In this document: positions 9,498-17,071 of the stretch, piece after piece | Layout of the letters: every line of letters starts with the position of its first letter | Numbering within the stretch: the stretch's first letter is position 1 | Assembly (NCBI GenBank): GCA_946480345.1 | Contig: CAMLJR010000004.1 | Coordinates: forward strand, 1-38,688 | Direction: 5' to 3' | Length of the DNA stretch: 38,688 bases | DNA from: an uncultured Spongiibacteraceae bacterium | GTDB taxonomy: Bacteria; Pseudomonadota; Gammaproteobacteria; Pseudomonadales; CAMLJR01 | Translations under genes and position numbers: made by a program | Notes under the pieces: model-generated | The model's database searches: none | The model's input: only the letters and a program-made list of their open reading frames with translations | What the model was told of the DNA's origin: nothing

Positions 9498-12167
9498 ATG
9501 TCGTCATCGACTGCCGGCGATAACTTTGATCCAGCGACCTTCGCCATCGATTTAGATGCGCGCAGCGCCCTGCCCGAATGCAAGGCCGCGATCGAGCGCG
9601 CCAATCGTTATTTCGATGATGCATTTCAACGTGGCGACAGCATTCGCGACATCGTTCACCAGCGCGCGTGCTTTATCGACAATCTGCTGCGCGCCATCTG
9701 GCAACAACAATCGTGGCCGACAACGCCGCCCACGCTGATTGCAGTCGGCGGCTACGGACGCGGCGAATTGCATCCGCACTCCGATATCGATCTGCTGGTT
9801 CTGCTACCCGACGACAACGAAAATTATTTCGCCAGCGCTGAGGGCGTCGTCACTTTTTTTTGGGATATCGGCCTGCAGATTGGCCACAGCGTGCGCACCA
9901 TCGCCGAATGCCGCCAGGCTGCAGCAGCCGATATCACGGTTGCGACCAATCTGATGGAGTCGCGAGTCATCGCCGGCTCGCAGGAATTATTCGAGGCAAT
10001 GCTCGCTGCGACCGGTCCGGATCAAATATGGCCGAGCCGCGAATTTTTCCGCGCGAAATGGACCGAACAGATCGAGCGACACCGTAAATACGGCAACACC
10101 GAATACAACCTTGAGCCGAATGTAAAAAGCTCGCCAGGCGGTCTGCGCGATATTCAAATGATCAGCTGGGTTACCAAGCGCCATTACGGGACGCAGCAGC
10201 TCGAAGAACTGATCGAGCGCGGTTTTTTATCGCGTGACGAATTAAATATCCTGCTCGAAGGTCGCGATTTTCTCTGGCGCGTGCGTTACGCACTGCACAT
10301 GGTGGCGGGGCGCGAAGAAGATCGGCTGCTGTTCGATCACCAGCGCACGCTCGCAAAAATTTTCGGTTACGAAGATACCAATACGCGGCTCGGCGTCGAA
10401 CGCTTCATGCAGGTCTACTATCGCTGGGCGCTTGCCCTCGGCGAACTGAACGAAGTGTTGATGCAACATTTCGACGAAGCGATCTTGCAAGCCTGCGAGC
10501 CGGAAAACATTCTCGAAATCAATCAACGTTTTCGCGTTCGCAACGGCTATCTCGAAGTGAACAACGAGATGGTATTCGAACGCACACCATCGGCGTTGCT
10601 CGAAATTTTCGTATTGATGGCGCAGAACGTACGCATCGATGGCATTCGCGCCGCGACGATTCGTTTGATTCGCGACAGCGTGCATTTGATCGACGACAAC
10701 TTTCGCAATGACCGCCGCAACACGCGCCTATTCATGGAACTGTTGCGCTCACCGCACAAAGTCGCGCAAATGCTGCGTCGAATGAATCGATATGGTGTAC
10801 TCGGCAAATACCTGCCCGAATTCGGCCGCATCGTCGGCCGCATGCAGCACGATCTGTTTCATATTTATACCGTCGATGCGCACACGCTCGAAGTCGTCAA
10901 AAACATGCGGCGATTTCAATATGACAACGCGATGCAAAAATATCCGGTGGTCGCACGCATCGTGGCGCGGCTGCCGAAAATTGAACTGCTATATATCGCT
11001 GGCCTGTATCACGATATTGCTAAAGGACGAGGCGGCGATCATTCGACGCTCGGCGCTGCCGATGCACAAGCGTTTTGCGAACGCCACGAACTGAATAAAC
11101 GCGATACCAACCTCATCATGTGGCTGGTTGAAAAACATTTATTGATGTCTTCGGTTGCGCAGCGCCAGGACATTTCCGACCCCGAAATCGTGCGCAATTT
11201 CGCGCTCGAAGTCGGCGATCAGCTGCACCTCGATTATTTATTCTCGCTGACCGTCGCCGACATCAGCGCGACGAACCCAACGCTGTGGAATGCCTGGCGG
11301 GCATCGCTTCTGCGCCAGCTATACGCCGAAACGAAACGCGCATTGCGACGCGGCCTCGAAAATCCCATCGACAAACAAGAGTGGATCGAAGAAGCGCAGC
11401 AAACCGCCATCGACCAGCTCGAATATCTCGGCTTTAGCGAAGACGAATTACGCGCGCTATGGGCGAATGTCGGGGAAGATTATTTCCTGCGCGAGAAAGT
11501 CGAAGATATCGTCTGGCATACGCAGGCCATCGCACAGCATCGCAACCGCGAAGAACCGGTGGTTTTGATCAAGGACAGCAGCGAAATTCTGTTCGAATCG
11601 GCGACGCAGATTTTCGTGCATTCGCGCAATCGCCCACACTTGTTTGCAATGCTCGCAGCGGCGATGGAACAGCTCGATCTGAGCATTCAGGACGCGCGAC
11701 TGTACAACTCCGACACCGGTTTCGTATTCGATACATTCTTTGTGCTCGACGCCAGCGGAAAACCGATTAACGACGACGCGCAGCGGCTCGAACACATCAA
11801 ACTATTTTTGCGCGAGCAATTGAAAAAAGCCGATTTGTCGCCGGAGATTATGCGCAAACGCACGCCGCGACAATTGCGTTTATTTTCGATGCCGACGACG
11901 ACGACGATGTTCACCGATACGAAAAAAAATCAGACGGTGCTCGAAGTCATCACGCCCGATCGCCCTGGCTTGCTCGCGCGGATCGGCCGCATTTTCTATA
12001 GCTTCGGCATTCAATTACAGAACGCGAAAATCACCACGCTCGGCGAACGCGTCGAGGACGTGTTCTTTGTGACCGATGCTAACCAGCAGCCGATTGTCGA
12101 TCCCGAATTGTGCGATGCAATTCAGACCACGATCAAAAAAGAATTGGACGAACGCGCCGCAGCATGA
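9498..12167 (+). CDS. glnD: [Protein-PII] uridylyltransferase / uridylyl-removing enzyme
   Basis: The main nitrogen sensor: it uridylylates PII proteins when glutamine is low and removes the group when glutamine is high. Domains in order are a nucleotidyltransferase with GGYGRGELHPHSDIDLL at residues 84-100, the PII-uridylyltransferase helical segment, an HD hydrolase domain with LYHDIAKGRGGDHS near 503-516, and two C-terminal ACT domains (about 705-780 and 812-885) that bind glutamine. The length of 889 residues is normal. It is tightly linked to map and followed by dapC after 20 bases, the order known from Pseudomonas and relatives. Confidence 0.97.
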   Translation: MSSSTAGDNFDPATFAIDLDARSALPECKAAIERANRYFDDAFQRGDSIRDIVHQRACFIDNLLRAIWQQQSWPTTPPTLIAVGGYGRGELHPHSDIDLLVLLPDDNENYFASAEGVVTFFWDIGLQIGHSVRTIAECRQAAAADITVATNLMESRVIAGSQELFEAMLAATGPDQIWPSREFFRAKWTEQIERHRKYGNTEYNLEPNVKSSPGGLRDIQMISWVTKRHYGTQQLEELIERGFLSRDELNILLEGRDFLWRVRYALHMVAGREEDRLLFDHQRTLAKIFGYEDTNTRLGVERFMQVYYRWALALGELNEVLMQHFDEAILQACEPENILEINQRFRVRNGYLEVNNEMVFERTPSALLEIFVLMAQNVRIDGIRAATIRLIRDSVHLIDDNFRNDRRNTRLFMELLRSPHKVAQMLRRMNRYGVLGKYLPEFGRIVGRMQHDLFHIYTVDAHTLEVVKNMRRFQYDNAMQKYPVVARIVARLPKIELLYIAGLYHDIAKGRGGDHSTLGAADAQAFCERHELNKRDTNLIMWLVEKHLLMSSVAQRQDISDPEIVRNFALEVGDQLHLDYLFSLTVADISATNPTLWNAWRASLLRQLYAETKRALRRGLENPIDKQEWIEEAQQTAIDQLEYLGFSEDELRALWANVGEDYFLREKVEDIVWHTQAIAQHRNREEPVVLIKDSSEILFESATQIFVHSRNRPHLFAMLAAAMEQLDLSIQDARLYNSDTGFVFDTFFVLDASGKPINDDAQRLEHIKLFLREQLKKADLSPEIMRKRTPRQLRLFSMPTTTTMFTDTKKNQTVLEVITPDRPGLLARIGRIFYSFGIQLQNAKITTLGERVEDVFFVTDANQQPIVDPELCDAIQTTIKKELDERAAA

Positions 12168-12187
12168 GCGGCCTTTGATATGACGCG

Positions 12188-13375
12188 ATGAATCCCGATC
12201 TCGATAAACTTCAGCCCTACCCGTTCGAAAAACTTACCGCACTGAAAGCCGGCATCACTCCGCCCGCGCTGTCGCATATCGCGTTATCGATCGGCGAACC
12301 AAAGCATGCGGCACCGGCATTCGTCCGCGACGCGGTGATCAACAATCTAGCGCAGCTATCGACGTATCCGAACACGAAGGGTATCGCCGAATTGCGCGAA
12401 GCAATTTCGGCATGGGCCACACGTCGCTTTCAATTGCAGACGCTCGATCCCGAAACCCAGATTCTGCCAGTCAACGGAACGCGTGAAGCGTTGTTCGCAT
12501 TCGCGCAAGCGATAATCGATCGCAGCGATAATCCGTTGATCATTTCGCCGAATCCGTTTTATCAGATTTATGAGGGTGCTGCCTATCTCGCAGGTGCCGA
12601 ACCGTATTTCGTTAATTGCATCGCGGACAACGATTTCGTTCCCGATTTCGATGCAATTCCGGAAGCAATATGGCAACGCTGCCAATTACTGTTTTTGTGT
12701 AGCCCCGGCAACCCCACCGGCGCGGTGCTCGATGCCCCCACGCTGGAAAAATTGATTGCGCTCGCCGATCGTCATGACTTCGTCATCGCCAGCGACGAAT
12801 GCTATTCGGAAATTTATTTCGACGAAGCAACGCCGCCGCTCGGCTTGCTGCAAGTCTGTCGCAATATCGGGCGGGATGATTATCGTCGCTGCGTCGTTTT
12901 TCACAGTTTGTCGAAACGGTCGAACGTGCCGGGATTACGCTCCGGTTTCGTCGCTGGCGATGCCGACGTACTGAAAAAATTTCTGCTGTATCGCACTTAT
13001 CACGGCTGTGCGATGCCCGTACAAAATCAACGCGCAAGCATTGCCGCCTGGAACGACGAACAACACGTGCGCGACAATCGCGAATTATATCGACGCAAAT
13101 TCGACGCAGTGTTGAATATTCTCGGCGGTGCCCTCAATGTCGCGCGCCCCGATGCAGGCTTTTATTTATGGGCAAAAACCCCCGTCGATGACTGCGTATT
13201 CGCGCGTGATTTATTCGCACAACAACACGTCACCGTATTGCCGGGACAATATCTCGCGCGCGAGACCGCTGCCGGCAATCCAGGCCGTGAGCGGATACGG
13301 ATGGCGCTGGTTGCGGGACTCGATGAATGCATCGAAGCGGCGGAGCGTATTCGCCGCTTCACCACTTCACTTTAA
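12188..13375 (+). CDS. dapC: Succinyldiaminopimelate transaminase
   Basis: PLP fold-type I aminotransferase that converts N-succinyl-2-amino-6-ketopimelate to N-succinyl-diaminopimelate in the succinylase route to lysine and peptidoglycan. The Schiff-base lysine is K243 in HSLSKRSNVPGLRSGF; substrate and PLP motifs SPNPFYQIYEG and CSPGNPTGA are intact. The N-terminus (LDKLQPYPFEKLTAL) is characteristic of the DapC group linked to glnD. No strong ribosome site is seen, so it may depend on read-through from glnD. dapD and dapE lie downstream. Confidence 0.92.
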   Translation: MNPDLDKLQPYPFEKLTALKAGITPPALSHIALSIGEPKHAAPAFVRDAVINNLAQLSTYPNTKGIAELREAISAWATRRFQLQTLDPETQILPVNGTREALFAFAQAIIDRSDNPLIISPNPFYQIYEGAAYLAGAEPYFVNCIADNDFVPDFDAIPEAIWQRCQLLFLCSPGNPTGAVLDAPTLEKLIALADRHDFVIASDECYSEIYFDEATPPLGLLQVCRNIGRDDYRRCVVFHSLSKRSNVPGLRSGFVAGDADVLKKFLLYRTYHGCAMPVQNQRASIAAWNDEQHVRDNRELYRRKFDAVLNILGGALNVARPDAGFYLWAKTPVDDCVFARDLFAQQHVTVLPGQYLARETAAGNPGRERIRMALVAGLDECIEAAERIRRFTTSL

Positions 13376-13386
13376 TCGACGCCGAA

Positions 13387-14040
13387 ATGCTAAAAAAAGA
13401 TCGCGCCGAGTTCGTATTGAATCGCTTGCAACAGCTATACCCGCAACCGCCGATTCCATTGCAGCATAGCGATGCATTCACACTGTTGATTGCCGTTTTG
13501 TTATCGGCGCAATGCACCGATGCACGCGTCAATCTGATCACGCCGGCATTATTTGCGCGTGCCAACAACGCATTCAAAATGGCGCAGGTGCCGGTCGAGG
13601 AAATTCAGCAACTGATTCGCAGTTGCGGACTTGCGCCGCAGAAGGCGCGCGCGATCAGTGAATTGTCGAAAATTCTGGTCGAGCGCTATCACGGTGAAGT
13701 ACCGGCGGATTGGACCGCGCTCGAAGAGTTGCCCGGTGTCGGCCACAAGACCGCCAGCGTGGTGATGTCGCAGGCATTCGGCGAACCGGCATTTCCTGTC
13801 GACACACATATCCACCGTCTCGCGCAACGCTGGGGCCTGAGCAATGGCAAGAGCGTCGTGCAAACCGAGCGCGACTTAAAGAAGCTGTTTCCCCGCGAAA
13901 AATGGAACGATCTGCATCTACAGATTATTTATTACGGTCGCGAATATTGCTCCGCCCGCGGCTGCGATGGACGGTCATGCGATATTTGCCGCGCTCTCTA
14001 CCCCGATCGAAAGCATGCAAAAGTCCACAAAAAAGCCTGA
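13387..14040 (+). CDS. nth: Endonuclease III-like base-excision glycosylase with atypical cysteines
   Basis: DNA glycosylase/AP lyase for oxidised pyrimidines. The helix-hairpin-helix LPGVGHKTA is at residues 115-123 with catalytic Lys121, and the catalytic aspartate is D139 in FPVDTHIHR. The usual C-terminal iron-sulfur pattern is C-x6-C-x2-C-x5-C. Here the cysteines are at 188, 193, 198 and 201, and the position expected for the fourth ligand is Asp207. The segment HLQIIYYGREYC also differs from the usual gammaproteobacterial HHWLILHGRYTC and recalls Nth proteins of distant phyla. The start at ATG 13387 gives 217 residues; 20 more upstream codons are open but overlap dapC. Glycosylase identity is firm; cluster content is uncertain. 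Confidence 0.9.
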   Translation: MLKKDRAEFVLNRLQQLYPQPPIPLQHSDAFTLLIAVLLSAQCTDARVNLITPALFARANNAFKMAQVPVEEIQQLIRSCGLAPQKARAISELSKILVERYHGEVPADWTALEELPGVGHKTASVVMSQAFGEPAFPVDTHIHRLAQRWGLSNGKSVVQTERDLKKLFPREKWNDLHLQIIYYGREYCSARGCDGRSCDICRALYPDRKHAKVHKKA

Positions 14041-14074
14041 GACGCGTACTCAATTTGTTATTCTATTAACCGGC

Positions 14075-14141
14075 ATCTAACTACATCTCCTGATGCAGTT
14101 AGATTTCGCGGCTGACGCCGCAAGAAACGCATCCTGCGTTT
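14075..14141. repeat. Three consecutive hairpins in the nth-yffB gap
   Basis: Hairpin 1: 14075-14087 pairs with 14092-14104, 13 bp with one mismatch and loop TCCT. Hairpin 2: GCGGC / GCCGC at 14108-14121, loop TGAC. Hairpin 3: AAACGCA / TGCGTTT at 14125-14141, loop TCC. They follow each other with almost no spacer. None has a T run long enough for a standard terminator. They could be a dispersed intergenic repeat, an mRNA-processing element or a small RNA domain; one copy in the window cannot decide. Confidence 0.7.
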
Positions 14142-14175
14142 ACTCGCCCGCTTGCGTAAGAGCTGACTTATATTC

Positions 14176-14535
14176 ATGACTGCAACGCTATACGGCATCA
14201 AGAACTGCGACACCGTGAAAAAGGCTCGTCAGTGGCTTGATCAGCATCGTGTCGAATATCGATTCCACGATTTTCGTGTCGACGGTATCGACGCATCACA
14301 GGTAGAGCAGTGGGTTCAGGAAATCGGCCTCGATGAATTAATCAATCGACGCGGCACGACCTGGAAGCAACTCGACGAAACGACGCGCACGAATTTGCAC
14401 ATCGAAAACGCAGCCGCGTTAATTTTGGCGCAGCCGGCCTTAATTAAACGACCGCTACTCGATATCGGCCATCAACGCTTTGTCGGTTTCAGCGCCGATC
14501 GTTACGCGACGATTTTCAAACAACACACTTTATAA
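14176..14535 (+). CDS. yffB: ArsC/Spx-fold thioredoxin-like protein (YffB family)
   Basis: 119 residues starting MTATLYGIKNCDTVKKARQWL. The Cys11 context (NCDTVKKA) is that of the arsenate-reductase-related YffB/Spx-like group, with the LLDIGHQRFVGFSADRY C-terminus of that group. True arsenate reduction is not implied: family members next to dap genes are conserved in gammaproteobacteria with no settled role. It lies 14 bases before dapD and is probably co-transcribed with it. The ribosome site is weak. Confidence 0.9.
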   Translation: MTATLYGIKNCDTVKKARQWLDQHRVEYRFHDFRVDGIDASQVEQWVQEIGLDELINRRGTTWKQLDETTRTNLHIENAAALILAQPALIKRPLLDIGHQRFVGFSADRYATIFKQHTL

Positions 14536-14549
14536 CGCAGGTAATTGTA

Positions 14550-15581
14550 ATGACACATTTCGCGCTCGGCCTCGGCGTCGGCACCCGCAATCAAAAAGGC
14601 GATTGGCTCGAAGTTTTTTATGCAGCTCCGTTGATAAAGCCATCGTCGGCAGTACTCGAAGCAGTTAAGCAAACATTGCAGTACGCAGGCGGCAATGTCG
14701 CTCTCGATCTCGATAACAATGGATTGAAAGCGCTCGAAAAAGCATTGCGTGCCGCCGGTGAGATTAATCAAGCCGACATCGCGCTATCGTTACTCGACAG
14801 TTCACAGCCACGCGTTGCCACGTTGATCGAGACCGATACTAACCCGCAGTCCGTGCCCGAAGCGTATTTGAAGTTGCATTTGCTGTCGCATCGTCTGGTC
14901 AAACCGCATCAAATCGCGCTTACCGGAATTTTCGGCGTATTGCCGAATGTGGCCTGGACATCGCAAGGCGCTGTCGATTTAAACGAATTATCGAATCGCC
15001 AATTGCAGGCACGCCTGCGCGGTGAATTACTCGAAGTCATGTCGGTCGATAAATTCCCGAAAATGAGTAATTACGTGGTGCCGAGCGGCGTTCGCATTGC
15101 ACATACGGCGCGCGTACGGCTCGGTGCCTACCTCGGCGAAGGCACCACGATCATGCACGAAGGTTTCGTCAACTTTAACGCGGGCACCGAAGGCCCCGGC
15201 ATGGTTGAGGGCCGGATTTCCGCAGGCGTATTTGTCGGTGCCGGCTCGGATCTCGGCGGCGGCTGTTCGACGATGGGCACACTGTCGGGCGGCAACAACG
15301 TTATTATTTCGCTCGGCAAAGGCTGCCTGATTGGCGCGAACGCCGGCGTCGGCATTCCACTCGGCGATCGCTGCACCATTGAAGCTGGCCTGTATATTAC
15401 GGCCGGCGCGGTGGTAGCGCTGCTCGATGGTGAGGGCAAGCTGGTGCAGAAAGTCAAAGCGCGCGATTTAGCCGGTAAGAACGATCTGCTATTCCGTCGC
15501 AATTCCGTCAACGGCGCCATCGAAGTATTGACGAACAAATCTGCGATCGAATTGAACGCCGAACTGCATGCGCATAATTAA
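14550..15581 (+). CDS. dapD: Tetrahydrodipicolinate N-succinyltransferase, long form
   Basis: Transfers succinyl from succinyl-CoA to tetrahydrodipicolinate, the step before DapC. The 343 residues match the longer Pseudomonas-type DapD rather than the 274-residue enterobacterial form. The left-handed beta-helix region is visible from about residue 175 to 285 (VRIAHTARVRLGAYLGEGT, then GFVNFNAGTEGPGMVEGRIS and GCSTMGTLSGGN). The start at 14550 has AGG eight bases upstream. Confidence 0.96.
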   Translation: MTHFALGLGVGTRNQKGDWLEVFYAAPLIKPSSAVLEAVKQTLQYAGGNVALDLDNNGLKALEKALRAAGEINQADIALSLLDSSQPRVATLIETDTNPQSVPEAYLKLHLLSHRLVKPHQIALTGIFGVLPNVAWTSQGAVDLNELSNRQLQARLRGELLEVMSVDKFPKMSNYVVPSGVRIAHTARVRLGAYLGEGTTIMHEGFVNFNAGTEGPGMVEGRISAGVFVGAGSDLGGGCSTMGTLSGGNNVIISLGKGCLIGANAGVGIPLGDRCTIEAGLYITAGAVVALLDGEGKLVQKVKARDLAGKNDLLFRRNSVNGAIEVLTNKSAIELNAELHAHN

Positions 15582-15589
15582 CTCGAAAA

Positions 15590-15775
15590 TTATTGCGCTA
15601 ACATCGAACCACGCGCGTCCCACCAGATAGTGCCAACGGGGCGCGCGTTGTTGGCGGCAGGACCGGGAACCGTTTCTATACTGCCGCCGCGACGCAGAAA
15701 CTGTTCGACTTCGTGCGCAATTTCGTTGCGCAGACGTTCGCGGGAATTCACCGTTGCAACAGCGCGGTCGTTCAT
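15590..15775 (-). CDS. Small acidic/helical protein, SutA-like C-terminal motif
   Basis: A 61-residue gene lying between dapD and dapE but on the opposite strand. Its start (15775) has GGAG eight bases upstream, and its end is nine bases past the dapD stop, converging on it. The central helix RLRNEIAHEVEQFLRRGG followed by SIETVPGPAANNARP resembles the helix-plus-EFLxRGGxIxxV segment of Pseudomonas SutA and similar short proteins that bind RNA polymerase. This likeness is from memory of a short motif and is tentative. No signal peptide or membrane segment. A longer reading frame over the same bases is less convincing. Confidence 0.65.
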   Translation of the reverse strand: MNDRAVATVNSRERLRNEIAHEVEQFLRRGGSIETVPGPAANNARPVGTIWWDARGSMLAQ

Positions 15776-15846
15776 GGCATGACTCCGACGTTATATCGAA
15801 GCCAGAATTTAACGTTGCTGCGTGACAAACACGCGAAATTTTAATG

Positions 15847-15869
15847 ACAGCTTTATAACGCTGTTTTTT
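15847..15869 (+). terminator. Possible weak terminator before dapE
   Basis: ACAGC / GCTGT (15847-15851 with 15860-15864), loop of eight bases, followed by six T on the plus strand. The stem is only 5 bp. If real it would end dapD transcripts after they cross the opposite-strand small gene. Confidence 0.35.
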
Positions 15870-15895
15870 CAATCCCGATTATTTCGAATGAAGCG

Positions 15896-17047
15896 ATGAC
15901 GACACTTAGCCCAGCTCTTAGCCCGACTCTGCAATTGACGCTCGATTTGATGCAGCGCCGCTCGGTGACACCGCGCGACGACGGTTGTCAGCAATTGATG
16001 ATGCAACGTCTCGCCGCCATCGGTTTCGATACGGTGCCGCTACGCTTCGGCGACGTCGATAATTTCTGGGCCGTTCGCGGCAGCGAAGGACCCATTGTTT
16101 GTTTTGCGGGGCATACCGATGTCGTTCCGAGCGGTCCCGAGCAGCAATGGCAAAATCCGCCGTTCGAGCCGGCAGTGATCGACGGCAAGTTATTCGGTCG
16201 CGGCGCCGCCGATATGAAAGGCAGCCTCGCCGCGATGGTAACGGCGTGCGAGCGCTTCGTTGGTTCACATCCTGCGCACCGTGGACGCATTGCATTTCTG
16301 ATCACTAGTGACGAGGAAGGGATTGCTGTCGATGGCACGATCAAGGTTGTCGAGTGGCTCGAACAGCGCAACGAAAAAATTCAGTGGTGTGTCGTCGGCG
16401 AACCATCGTCGTCGAACACCGTCGGCGATACGATCAAAAACGGTCGACGTGGATCGCTTGGCGCAAAATTAATTGTCAAAGGTGTGCAGGGACACGTCGC
16501 CTATCCGGAAAAAGCGCGCAATCCGATTCATCTGGCAATGGCTGCACTGGCTGAATTAAGTGCGCAGCAGTGGGATAACGGCAATGCGTTTTTTCCGGCG
16601 ACATCGTTTCAGATTTCGAACATCAATAGCGGCACCGGCGCAACTAACGTTATTCCGGGCGAGCTTGAAGCGTTATTTAATTTTCGTTTTTCGACCGAAC
16701 TCACCGAAGTGCAACTGCGTGAGCGCACCGAAGCCATTCTGCAAAAACACGGCCTCGACTATACGATCGAATGGTCGCTCAGCGGCGCTCCGTTTTTAAC
16801 ACCGGAAGGTGATCTGGTGCGCGCAACGCAAACAGCGATTCGCGAAGTCGCCGGCATCGCCACCGAATTATCGACTGCGGGCGGCACTTCGGATGGGCGC
16901 TTCATCGCACCGACCGGCGCCCAAGTCGTCGAACTTGGGCCAGTGAACGCGACGATTCATAAAGTCGACGAGCATGTCGTTGCGGCCGACCTCGACAAGC
17001 TGTCGCAAATGTACGAAGTTATTTTGCGAGAACTGTTGGTGCGTTAA
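15896..17047 (+). CDS. dapE: Succinyl-diaminopimelate desuccinylase
   Basis: Dinuclear zinc M20 peptidase that releases succinate to give LL-diaminopimelate, the step after DapC. Active-site residues are visible: H73 and D75 in [12 protein letters not shown]106 in [11 protein letters not shown]140/E141 in TSDEEG, E168 in VVGEPSSS and the C-terminal His near 354 in [10 protein letters not shown]. The substrate loop [12 protein letters not shown] is intact. The length of 383 residues is normal. The ATG at 15896 has GAAG upstream. It converges with rlmKL, 24 bases away. Confidence 0.97.
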   Translation: MTTLSPALSPTLQLTLDLMQRRSVTPRDDGCQQLMMQRLAAIGFDTVPLRFGDVDNFWAVRGSEGPIVCFAGHTDVVPSGPEQQWQNPPFEPAVIDGKLFGRGAADMKGSLAAMVTACERFVGSHPAHRGRIAFLITSDEEGIAVDGTIKVVEWLEQRNEKIQWCVVGEPSSSNTVGDTIKNGRRGSLGAKLIVKGVQGHVAYPEKARNPIHLAMAALAELSAQQWDNGNAFFPATSFQISNINSGTGATNVIPGELEALFNFRFSTELTEVQLRERTEAILQKHGLDYTIEWSLSGAPFLTPEGDLVRATQTAIREVAGIATELSTAGGTSDGRFIAPTGAQVVELGPVNATIHKVDEHVVAADLDKLSQMYEVILRELLVR

Positions 17048-17071
17048 TTCCCGTAAATAAAAATTCGCTAA

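Noticed and set aside
15489..15872. A 127-codon minus-strand frame overlapping the small SutA-like gene
   Set aside because: It overlaps dapD antisense and has no motif or good ribosome site, while the shorter frame 15590-15775 has both.
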